From Priapulus caudatus (taxonomy: Eukaryota > Priapulida > Priapulimorpha > Priapulimorphida > Priapulidae), in assembly GCF_000485595.1 (NCBI RefSeq), contig NW_014577792.1, positions 8,370 through 69,375 of the forward strand: a stretch of DNA of 61,006 nt. The letters run 5' to 3'. The translations under genes and the position numbers were made by a program. Positions 35,901-47,900 of the stretch are shown in pieces. The notes under the pieces were generated by a model. That model was given only the letters and a program-made list of their open reading frames with translations. It had not been told where the DNA came from and ran no database searches. Position 1 is the first letter of the stretch; each line of letters begins with the position of its first letter.

Positions 35901-38900
35901 CAGCACGCGTGTCTAGACAATAGACAGGATGTGTGCGCGCGAGCGGTGTGATGTCTACAACGCGGTGCGCAACAGAAAGCCACACGACAGTGTACAGTGG
36001 CTGGCGAAATAAAAGATGACGGACATCGTCGTATAAACACTTGCACATACAAGACGGACAGGAGATATGTGTTATCTACATACACAGTGCGGCATTCGCT
36101 AATACGTTGCTGGGACCAGTAAACATGCCGAGTGATCGAGTACCTAACATGGACTGGGCATTGCCCAACCAAGCTGACGTCTTCAAACTCTTTCGTCAAC
36201 GCCTTGAACTATATACTTCAAGGTGANNNNNNNNNNNNNNNNNNNNNNNNNNNNNNNNNNNNNNNNNNNNNNNNNNNNNNNNNNNNNNNNNNNNNNNNNN
36301 NNNNNNNNNNNNNNNNNNNNNNNNNNNNNNNNNNNNNNNNNNNNNNNNNNNNNNNNNNNNNNNNNNNNNNNNNNNNNNNNNNNNNNNNNNNNNNNNNNNN
36401 NNNNNNNNNNNNNNNNNNNNNNNNNNNNNNNNNNNNNNNNNNNNNNNNNNNNNNNNNNNNNNNNNNNNNNNNNNNNNNNNNNNNNNNNNNNNNNNNNNNN
36501 NNNNNNNNNNNNNNNNNNNNNNNNNNNNNNNNNNNNNNNNNNNNNNNNNNNNNNNNNNNNNNNNNNNNNNNNNNNNNNNNNNNNNNNNNNNNNNNNNNNN
36601 NNNNNNNNNNNNNNNNNNNNNNNNNNNNNNNNNNNNNNNNNNNNNNNNNNNNNNNNNNNNNNNNNNNNNNNNNNNNNNNNNNNNNNNNNNNNNNNNNNNN
36701 NNNNNNNNNNNNNNNNNNNNNNNNNNNNNNNNNNNNNNNNNNNNNNNNNNNNNNNNNNNNNNNNNNNNNNNNNNNNNNNNNNNNNNNNNNNNNNNNNNNN
36801 NNNNNNNNNNNNNNNNNNNNNNNNNNNNNNNNNNNNNNNNNNNNNNNNNNNNATAGCAAGTTCTACATAGTAGACGTGGAAGGACCAGCAGTCGCTGGCC
36901 TCCCAACATGGGAACAAATGAAACTTGTAACACTACACTGTGCTATCAAAGCTGAAACTGACAGGACCACTGACAGTGTGAAGCCGTCCATCAGTAACAT
37001 TCATGATCTGAAACGGCTGTATCCAGACCAGTTCGACAGGATCGGTTGCATGCCTGGGGTGACAAAGATTGTAGTAGACCCCAACGTGCCAACACACATA
37101 GATCCACCACGCAAAACACCGATAGCGTTAAAGGAAGCGATCAAGAAGGAAATTGACCTCATGGAGAAGGACGGTGTCATCAGAAAGGTGACAGAACCAT
37201 CTGATTGGGTCTCGAGTCTAGCGTACTCACATAAGAAGGATGGCAGCCTGCGCATATGCTTGGACCCAAGACACCTGAACCAGGCTCTAAAACGCCCACA
37301 CCACAAAATCCCCACAATCGAGGAACTGACGCATCACTACGCGGGTGCTAAAGTCTTCTCGAAACTGGATGCCAAGGCAGGATATTGGTCAGTACAACTC
37401 GACACAGAGTCTCAACTGCTTACAACCTTCCAATCTCCATTCGGAAGGTACTGTTTCCAGCGCTTACCGTTTGGTTTATCGATCTCGCAAGACGTATTCC
37501 AGATGCGAATGGATCAAATACTAGAGCAAGTTGATGGTGCCGTAGGAATTGCTGATGACGTCGCAGTATACGCAAAATCTGACGATGAACATGACCGTAT
37601 TTTACACAACCTCATGCGAGTCGCAGCGGAGAACGGTCTTGTGTTTAACTCTACGAAGTGTGACATTAAGACAAACAGTATCACATTCTTTGGAAATGTA
37701 TACAGTGACAAAGGTGTCCATCCAGACCCTGGCAAGATAAATGACTTACAAGCCATGCCAGCGCCGACCGGTAAGAAAGAGCTACAAGAGTTTCTTGGGT
37801 TTGTGACATATCTGTCGCCATTCATAGCTAACTTGGCAGACAAGTCGTCACCGCTCCGTGGCTTACTCAAGGAGGATGTGCCGTTCCTGTGGGAAGATCA
37901 CCATCAGACATTGCAAAATTTGACGCGCGCTAGGCACCGGAGTGCGTACAGACAGCTTGGAGCTGGGCCCTCATTGATTAGCGGGGACAAATTGGTGCGG
38001 GCCAGCGCGTATTTGGAGCGGGATAGCGTGTACACTGCAAAAATTTGACACCCGCTTGGCCCTGACTAGTTTAATGTGGTATCAAATTTGCAGTCTGTAT
38101 AGGGTGTAAGTACACGTGTTTCAAACAGGTGTTGCTTGCATGTACTTTGCAATAAAATACCGGATACTAGTCGCTAGAATATTTTCCCTTATTCTTTTGC
38201 AGTGCAGAAAAAAATACTACAGGCAGACGAGAGGCATCTGCCAGGGCTCAAATATCTCTAGTGCACTCTGTGAAATCTATTATGGTGACATGGAGAGCAA
38301 CTGTTTCAATTGGGGAGCTTGCAGTGAAGATCTTCTGATGCGCAGGGTAAGTACCAACTACTGTTCTACAGTTTTAGTGCAGAGACCATTTCAGGTATGA
38401 CACATGTACACACACACAAACTAACACCCCAGCATGCACATAGACGCACGCGCACACATACCAATATGTATATATATATATATATATGTTACCAGTAATA
38501 AGTGTTATATCAGTATAAATACCATAAATTTCCAGTAAAACACAAAACTCTAGATGTAATTAAAACTTGTTATTTCCCAAAAAACATCCGTCAATTCACA
38601 AAAGCATCTCTCCTTTCTCCGCCCTCGCGTCACTCCCTTAACAACACGCCCGCCAGCGCCATCTCTTGTGAAACAAAACTATAAACGGTACAACTACGTA
38701 TCAATATAATAACTGCTATACATACTCCCCCCAACAAAAATAATGTCTTCCACAACATTAAGACAACTAATTACTTAAGACATTAATTCAATTCAAGACA
38801 CTGTAATGATACAACACGATCGGTTGCAACGATCCGTCCGATGTAGATACATTTACTAGAACATTTCAAACAGATCCATGGCAGTTTGCAATATGTAACC

Positions 38901-41900
38901 TTACAAGCCAATTTTCTTGACAACTCTTCAGTCATCATTTCTGTTCAAAATCTGTCCATATTCAAACCACAATCTTATTCTTCCATAAGTATGCAATGTC
39001 CATTTCAACCCTCTTAATAAATCATAGGGTTTTCAATTATAGCAATTACATGTGACAATACAATTACATTTTCAATCAGGCCACACAATCCACTAAAAAC
39101 AAGGGGCAACCGCCCAGCAGTAACATTACAACAGAAAGGCAGGTACACTGCCATATTCTAGTTTCCAGATTCAAACATCAATAATATGCATTGTTTTGGG
39201 TTTCCATCCAAGCCACGACGATAACCAGTTTATGGGTTGAATAGTTAAGCAAGCCGGAGCAGGTGTACCCATAACATCATATGTGTATCGCTTTGGTGGC
39301 TGCTTGTTTCTCACTTGTCGAGGTTCCCTGTTCCTGTCTGCGAAGGGGTTACATTCCTCCTCCGTATGTTCCGATTCCTCAACACTGGGTTCCGACGACA
39401 CACTGTTATCTTCTAGGTCACCCTCTGAGACCTGGAGATTCTCGTCGACATCGCTATCCTCAGAATTCTGAAGATTATTCGCACGATTGCTTTCCCTATG
39501 CACTGGGAGACTCACATCGATACAGGCTTCATGCTGATTCCGATGGTTGCTTCTATTCATTTCCGCTCGGTGCTCAGATTGAGTCCTTGGCACAAACTCT
39601 GGGGCTTCCGGGTTTGAGCCTGGTGGTATCCCCACACCTTCCTCGGCCCAATCTGGTTTCTCAATGGTAAAACCAATAACACAATCATCAGCCTCTGTTG
39701 ATTCATAGCCATTGGAGTCCCGCAGGTCCTCTACCTTATCTTTAAGATTGTCGTCACGCTTCCCTTTGGTTTTGTTCAGTGGGGTTGTTTCTATCCTCGG
39801 CACTGGGAGGCTGTTGCATAGCATCAGATGATTCCGATGTAGTGTTCGGACCTTCCCATACGGTTGGTCATCCACGATAACATCATAGACTGGCAGGTCT
39901 GCGTGCTTTTTCATCACCCTGTAGACATCATTTTCCCAGTAAGATTGTAACTTCCCAGGTCCCCCGGGGGCCTTCAACCTCTTCACCAACACTCTGTCTC
40001 CTGCATCTAGTGTTGCGGCAGAAGCCCTATGATCAAACCGCTCTTTCGCAGTCTGATTTCGCTTTGCCACCTTCTGGGACACTATAGTGTATGCCTCTTC
40101 TATTTGTTCCTTCTTGACATTCCTTTCCACTTCTTGACATACTCTGGCATGCCTCTGTTGGCATTGGATGCGACCTATTCTGACAACTTGAACAGTATGT
40201 CAACTGGGAGACGCGGGTGTCTACCGTACATCAAGTAATGTGGTGAGTATCCCGTCGCATCGTTCTTCGTGCAATTGCATGCATGCACAATTTTGTTGAG
40301 ATGACTTTTCCAATCCACTTTCTGTTCCTCATCCAGAGTTCGAAGCATGGACAACAGGGTACAGTTGAACCTTTCACACTGACCGTTGCCCTTGGGGTGA
40401 TAACTTGTCGTTCGTGAATGCTGAACGCCGGTCAACTTTTGTAGGTGCTTAAAGTAACCATTTTCAAACTCTGCCTTGGTCATGGTGCAGACGTCTAGGG
40501 AAGCCATACTTGAGAAAGTAATCATTAAACATCTTCTCTGTTGCTGTTCTGCCTAACTTATTAATGGTCGGGTAGGCTTGTGCAAAGCGTGTGAAATGGT
40601 ATGTCACGACCAAGATGTAATGCATATCCACGTTTACTGCGCTCAAGGAGCAGAAAGTCTATGGACACCCGACTCAAATGGCTCGGAGACATGAAACGGC
40701 ACCAATGGTGCCTTCTGATGTCTAGGCTGGCTTCTGCTCTTGACGCACTTGCACTGGATCTAATGTAGAAATCAATGTCTATCTGCCATCTTAGCGCCAG
40801 TAGAATGCTATCTCCACCGCCAGCGCTAACCCTGTCCGGCGCCCAGATGCCCCATATTGTCAAGCCAACTCTTTCAGACTCTAGACTTCATAGCATCTGG
40901 CAGAACCAATTTGTTTTTTGGTGGCGGGTGTTCCGGTACAGTACCCGCATCATCTAACCTCTAACTTCCTCGCACTCTCTGTAGAGTCACCAGCTATGGC
41001 GGGCTTACTCTTCTGGCCTTTCCCTGGACTGAGGATTTTATTTTCGTTGAACGCCTAGCTGCAGGGACGCCCTGATGCTGCGATCACTCTGTTGACCTTG
41101 TTTGATGGTCATCTTCTGTTAGAGCTTGCCACTACGCACTGGTTACATCATGGTTTCGAGCCATGCTTGTGCCACATAACTGCTCGATATGAGCCGGACT
41201 GATGCGATCACGCCCACTACTAATAGCGCTGGATGCTTCTGAGGAGAAACCTGACTGGTGCATCTGGTCAATAGTAATCAGCCATGTCACAGGCTCACGG
41301 GACAGCACATCTGCAATCTGATGCGTTTCCTATTCCAGGGTGGTACTTGATCTCAACCATTGGATAGAACTCTGCCAATCCTGCCAACCGCGAGCGGCAA
41401 CTGTGGCGTTAAGCTTTGCGGCGGTACTGCAGTATATACGTCAAGGGGGTGTTGTCAGTGAAGACTGTGAAGACTTGCATGCAGCAGGTAATTTCTAAAG
41501 ATGTTTCAGTCACGGCCCATTCAGCCAACAAGGGGGAACTCCAGTTTTCGCAAGAGTGTAAGATTGGTAATTCTCTCTTGGGCTGGGGACAGGACTCTCG
41601 AGGCGCATACCCAATCACCGCAGTGCGACTCTGCCGCTGTTGTTGGTAGTAGTACGCTCCGAGTCCTTACAGCTAGCTGGAATCTGTGTGTAAGGATGAA
41701 TGGCAATTCGAAGGCTGGGTAGGCAATGACAGTTGCCATAGGTTAACTCGTGCGTCAATGGCATTACTCACACCTCTCGCGGTGGTGTGGCTGCGCAAAT
41801 AATGGCTGCGTTGATGGAAAGCTGACTGTCTTGGCCTTGGATGGCTACGCTTTCTTACTGATGGTTCTTGTGGCTGCAGACTTGGTAACGGAGGGCTCAA

Positions 41901-44900
41901 ACAAAGGCTTTTGCCCGCTCTTGAGTAGTCTCAAGTATCTCCTGTAAGTAACGCCAACAGTCCAAGCACCTTCTCACCTCCCGCACAGTGCTTGGGGTGG
42001 TTGCTTTGCTTCACTCCACCATGGGGCAGCAATTTCCTTATCATCAGCCCTGTATCCTGCCGGCAGACACAATTACGGGCCCAAGTACTTTACTTCTGAC
42101 TGCAATAGGCGACACTTCGCTGGTTTCATCTTAACACTATGCGCTGCTGAAACAGTTGTAGTACTGTTCTGACGGTGGTCAACATGCTCCTGGAATGTCT
42201 GACTTGTATACCAGCACATCGTCCAGGTAGACAGATTTTATGTATCACCTCATTCAGGATCTCCTCCTGAATCTTTGGTAACAGGGTGGTGCATTGCGCA
42301 GCCCATATGGAATTCTCACCCATATTCATTGTAGGCCCCGAGGGGTGATGAAGGCGGTGAGATGTCGACTAACTGGGTCTACAAAGCCTTTGGTGATACG
42401 CCTTTCCCTGATCGAGTGCTGAAAACCACCTATTTACCACTGAGTCACTTCATAATGTCTCTTCACATCTTGGCTAAAGGGTGTTGGTCGTCTCAATCGT
42501 CTTCTGATTGAGAGCTCTGTAAGTCGACACCTGTCTCAGTGTACCGTCCTTCTTCTGACGCAACAAGACGAGCGACGAGTAAGCAGATTTAGATTTCTGT
42601 AGCCCACCCTTCTCAATGCAGATCTTTAACAGGCTATCTTTTCACCTCCTCATACCATGGGCCTGGGTATCCCCGTATAACTCATTCTGTGGCAGGGATG
42701 TCGCTCCTTCACGGTAATCTGTCAGACTCAGCCCGCGGACAGCAGCTCCGCTAGTCCTGCCTTAGTCTGCCATGAAGCACAACTCTCTTCCCTCAACATC
42801 TGTTTAGCAGCTACCCTGCTGCTCCTCGGTCTAGGTGGCGCCAGGTCGATGGGTCGGGTCCGCACAGCTCAGCTTGTATTTACCACTTGCGTTCAAGCCA
42901 CACACCGAGATAGGCCTCCGAAAATTCTCTTGTCACCACAACGGCTGACTCTCCCTCAATGCAGAGCCTCGCATGACGTTTAAAACGGCGCACAATGGGT
43001 TCCGGCAGGGGTCCGGTGGCAACTAGGAACGGCACCTCTACCACGCACGAATGGTCGCCATCAAACGATGCTTCGACTTTGATATTTACTATCCCTTTAA
43101 ATGGTATCTTGTGGCTAGAGGCAGACGTTAATTCCAATGGCCTGTTCAGCACCTCCTCGATACTCCGGACAGATAGGTTAGGGAACTCCCTCTAGCATTT
43201 CGGTGTGTATCATAGATACGGCTGCTCCGGTGTCCCACAAGACTGGGTACTCCTTGCCTTCCAGGTATAGGGTGACGACACACTTTCTTCCTACTAACCT
43301 GGCCACCTTTCCATTACCTACTCCCTGTCGCCGATGGAAATTGCGGGGTCTTACTGGAGGTCCACCTGTCCTGTGTCCGCCAGAGCAGATGGCCATCCGT
43401 TTCCCGTCTGGTAGCTGCATTCCTTAGCAACGTGGCCAGTACCGCCACACTTGAAACAGTGATTACACCTCTGCTGCTTCTCCCTGCAACCCTGGCAGCC
43501 AAACGTCCTCCTTCTTACTTCTGACCTTTGACCTTGTCTCTGCTGACTCTGGGGCTTCCAGCTCTCCTCCTGCCTCATCTCACTCAGCTCCTTTCTGAGC
43601 ATCTCCTTCACTTCCTTCTTCCAGCCTTCTAAGTTCTCCTGACTTATAAAGTATACTTTCGCGCTTTTGTTATGTTTAGCCTGCACCTCTGTCAGCAGGG
43701 CTCTTTTCTTCGCAACCTCCAGAATGTTACAATCTGAGGCACCCGGTGGTAAAGACCTCATCTCACATCTGAGGGATTCCTCTCTTAGCCCAGTCACCAG
43801 CGCATGTCTCATGGTCTCATCCACTAGGTCCTTGTTGTAGCCAGCCTCCATTACCCTCTGCCGGATACTCATCACCCTCAGGATGAAGTCGATGGGTGAT
43901 TCGTTGGTCCCTTGGACCGCTGAGCACAGGCTCTGGTAGAGCTCCCGGCCGTCCTCTACTTGGTAATGGCTGGCTAAAATTGCCATTACCTCCATTAGGC
44001 CGATGTCTCCTCGCCCCTCCAAATAGGCCTTGACTTGTAACTTCGGCGCTATTGCCCTTACAACGCCCTGGACTAATTCCCTCTCCGTTACCCCTCTCTC
44101 TCGGGCCCTGTCGAGCTGATGCTGTACTGACGCATATGAGAGGGTGCTAGGGTCACCCAGCTCACCAATTTTACCCACAATGACAAAGTCCTTCTTGAGG
44201 GTGACCGACTCCGGGACCGCGGGCTGCACCTGCAGCTGTCTCTCCATCAGCTGCGTTAGCATTTTGATCAACGTGTGGTGGAGACTCAGCTGGAACAGCA
44301 GGTCCATGGTAGGTTGTACAGAGGAGGGCGCGGGACTTGCTGTTCCTGTACCGCCAACAGCGGCATCCTGTTCCGCGTTCGACATGCTGTTACTCTATCC
44401 AGAGGCCCCACATTGGGCGCCAAATGTTACCAGTAATAAGTGTTATATCAGTATAAATACCAGTCCTCGGGGATCAGGCTCCTGTCTTGCTGTTGTCAAA
44501 CGCTCACGCGAGGATTTCCAGTAAAACACAAAACTCTAGATGTAATTAAAACTTGTTATTTCCTCAAAAACATCCGTCAATTCACAAAAGCATCTCTCCT
44601 TTCTCCGCCCTCGCGTCACTCTCTCCCGTAACAACACGCCCGCCAGTACCATCTCTCGTGAAACAACTATAAACGGCACAACTACGTAACAATATACTAA
44701 CCGCTACATATATATATATATATATACTAGCGGGATACCCGGCATTGCCCGGGGAAATCAGTGGCCGCTCAGTTGGTGACCGCTTGGTTGAAAGGAAAAT
44801 ACCCAAAAAAATCTAACTATCTATCTATCCATCCATCCATCCATCCATCCCATCCCATCCCATCCCATCCCATCGCATCGCATCCCATCCCATCCCATCT

Positions 44901-47900
44901 CATGCTATCACAAACAGTAAAAAATAATAAGAAATCAAAAGATAAAAGACATTCAATATTAAAAAAAGTAAAAATAATACATACTAAAGAGGAAAAAAGG
45001 AAAAAAGGGGAAAATAAGTTCCCGAGCTGGGACTCGAACCTGGAATCCCGGTGTAGGAGACGGATGTTCTAGCGATTATGCCACTGCGCCATTAAGGGTA
45101 TACCCATGGATTCACACTACGTGATGTTTATCTGTATGCACCGCCATCTATTGATGAATAGAATTTTTATGAATTTTTAATTTTTTAACTTTTAAAATTT
45201 TTGTTTCTGCCAGAACCACCTCCCAGACGTGCTGATTCTGAAAATATTTTTAGTTTTCTTCTAGGCTGCGGAGTTATCTAGTTATGCGAGTACGACCTAA
45301 TTTGGCTGAACAACTTTATATATATAAATATATATATACAGTGTAGCCCCGTTATAATGTGATGGTTGTGGTCCATAAAATGTCATCGCGAAAAAAGCAG
45401 GATTGCGCTAAATCGGGGTTATATATACGTGGCTATATGAGCAAAAAAAATGGGGTCCAACATGACAAACAACATCTAAAAAAGGGGCTCATCGCGTTAA
45501 ATCGGGGTTCCACTGTATATGTTCATAAGTAAATCATACACAAATTATATCCTTGTTAGTAGATTAAATTAATCGGGATGACAGTAATTGACAGAATTAT
45601 GTTGCAGTTAAATTTAATACAAGTAATTATACACAAAATTGGATGTGTTTATGTACAGGCTGACGATTTTCTATACGTGACCGAGTCTAGATATGATGCT
45701 GTGATGTTTCTTAAATTGATGCTAGAGGGTGAGTATATGGTCAGTAAGAACATTATAACATAAAATTTCCTGCAAAACATGTTATATGTAGAATATTAGT
45801 GATTTCAAGTAATAATGTAACTTCATGAGCCACTAAATCATCACAGGCACCAATTGATAAAGAGATTCTCTGTTGCTGTTCTGCCTAACTTATTAATGGT
45901 CGGGTAGGCTTGTGCAAAGCGTGTGAAGTGGTCCGTCACGACCAAGATGTATGCATATCCACGTTTACTGCGCTCAAGGAGCAGAAAGTCTATGGACACC
46001 CACTCAAATGGCTCGGAGACATGAAAGGGCACCAATGGTGCCTTCTGATGTCTAGCTGGCTTCTGCTTGACGCACTTGCACTGGGATCTAATGTAGAAAT
46101 CAATGTCATCTGCCATCTTAGGCCAGTAGAATCTATCTACCGCCAGCGCTAACCCTGTCGGCGCCCAGATGCCCCATATTGTCATGCAACTCTTTCAAGA
46201 CTCTAGACTTCATAGCATCTGGCAGAACCAATTGTTTTTTGGTGGCGGTGTTCCGGTACAGTACCCCATCATCTACCTCTAACTTCCTCCACTCTCTTAG
46301 TAGTCACCCAGCGATGGCGCTACTCTTCTGCCTTTCCCTGACTGAGGGATATATTTTCCGTCGAACCCACTGCAGGACGTCCCTGATGGCTGGATCACTC
46401 TGTTGACCTTGTTTAATGTCAATCTTCTGGGTAGAGTTGCACTCCACCGTTACATCATGGTTTCCGACCATGCTTGGTGCCACCATAACTGTCGCTATGG
46501 CCGGGACTGATGCGACCACCCCACTACTAATAGCCTGGATGTTCTGAGGAGAGACTGACTGGGTGCATCTGGTCATGTAATCAGCCATGTCCACAGGCTC
46601 ACGGGACAGCACATCTGCATCTATGGTTTCCTTTCCAGGGTGGTACTTGATCTCAAATTGGTAGAACTCTGCCAACTCTGCAACCCAGCGGCAACCCGTG
46701 GCATTAAGCTTAGCGGTACTCAGTATATACGTCAAGGGGCTGTTGTCAGTGAAGACTGTGAAGGACTTTGCATGCAGCAGGTAATTTCTAAAATGTTCAG
46801 TCACGGCCCACTTCAGCACAAGGAACTCCAGTTTTCCAGAGTGTAGATGGTAATTCTTCTCTGCTGGGGACAGACTCCTCGAGGCATACCCAATCACCCG
46901 CAGTGACTCTCCCTGTTGTTGGTAGAGTACCGCTCCGAGTCCTTCACTAGCTGCATCTGTGTGTAAGATGAATGGCAATTCAAAGGCTGGGTAGGCCATG
47001 ACAGGTGCAGAGGTTAACTCGTCAATGCAATTACTCACTACCTCTCGGTGGTGTGGCTGCCAACTAATGGCTGCGTTTGATGGAAGCTGACCTGTCTTGG
47101 CCTTGGATGGCTTACGCTTTCTTACTGATGGTTCTTGGGCTGCAGACTTGGTAAGGAGCTCAAACAAAGGCTTTGCCCTCTTGGAGTAGTCTCAAGTATC
47201 TCCTGTAGTAACCCAACAGTCCGAGCACCTTTCTCACCTCCCCGACAGTGTGGGGGGTTCTTTCCTTCAACTCCACCATGGCAGCAATTTCCTTATCATC
47301 GGCCCTGTATCCCTCCGCAGACACAATACGGCCCAAGTACTTTACTTCTGCCTGCAATAGGCGACACTTCGCTGGTTTCATCTTAACACTATGCCGCTGA
47401 AACAGTTGTAGTACTGTTCTGAGGTGGTCAACATGCTCCTGGAATGTCTGACTGTATACCAGCACATCGTCCAGGTAGACAGATTTTATGTATCACCTCA
47501 TTCAGGATCTCCTCCATGAATCTTTGGTAACAGGGTGGTCCATTCGACAGGCCATATGGAATTCTCACCCATTCATGTAGGCCCAGAGGGGTGATGAAGG
47601 CGGTGAGATGTTGACTAGCTGGGTCTACAAAGCCTTGGTGATACGCCTTTCCCTGATCGAGTGCTGAAAACCACCTATTACCTCCGAGTCCTTCTAATGT
47701 ATCTTGCACTCTTGGCAAGGGTTGGCGGTCTGGAATCGTCTTCTGATTGAGAGCTCTGTAGTCGACACCTAGTCTCAGTGTACCGTCCTTCTTTCTGACG
47801 CAAACAACGAGCGACGAGTAAGCAGATTTAGATTTCTGTACCCAGCCCTTCTCAATGAGATCTTACAGGTATCTTTTCACCTCCTCATACATGGGCCTGG

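Larger units (their letters stand above)
34566..37909 (+). mobile_element. Third, partial copy of TIR element plus Gypsy-1, with assembly gap
   Basis: Contains the Tigger-like element (from 34566, left tip missing), the same GATTTATGTTGGTGCACAT flank, a Gypsy-1 LTR (about 35539-35730 with a 4-bp insertion TTAG), the start of gag, 626 Ns, then protease/RT to 37909. No RNase H, integrase or 3' LTR. Differences from units 1/2 include an extra block near 35792-35815 and substitutions, so it is a distinct copy or allele rather than noise of the same reads. Same flank means duplication, not a new insertion. Confidence 0.85.
38487..44708 (-). mobile_element. Second LTR retrotransposon (Gypsy-2), minus strand
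   Basis: Its 3' LTR is 38487-38722 and its 5' LTR 44425-44708; both run TGTTACCAGTAATAAG to GCTA(TA)CA on the plus strand. The left LTR lacks a block of about 50 bp present in the right one (44462-44515). Beside the right LTR is a primer-binding-like TGGCGCCCAATGTGGGG (minus strand); beside the left is a GGGGGGAGTA polypurine tract. Coding order on the minus strand: gag, protease, RT, RNase H, integrase. The interior 40534-43200 is indel-rich. Different family from Gypsy-1. Confidence 0.9.
40534..45865. repeat. Second long direct duplication, unit A (5.3 kb)
   Basis: Corresponds to 45866-51169. It contains most of Gypsy-2 from integrase to the 5' LTR, the SINE, the small pogo-like MITE, and the TERT motif C exon. 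Unit A is indel-rich in RT/RNase H and clean from about 43200 to 45865. Confidence 0.9.

Noticed and set aside
36132-38048. Long plus-strand ORF (638 codons) and companion long frames on both strands
   Set aside because: About 209 codons are Ns from the assembly gap. Only the Gypsy-1 RT portion after 36853 is real coding sequence.
45020-45095. Minus-strand tRNA gene
   Set aside because: Boxes A and B are good, but acceptor and anticodon stems do not pair and the sequence continues into a SINE body and tail.
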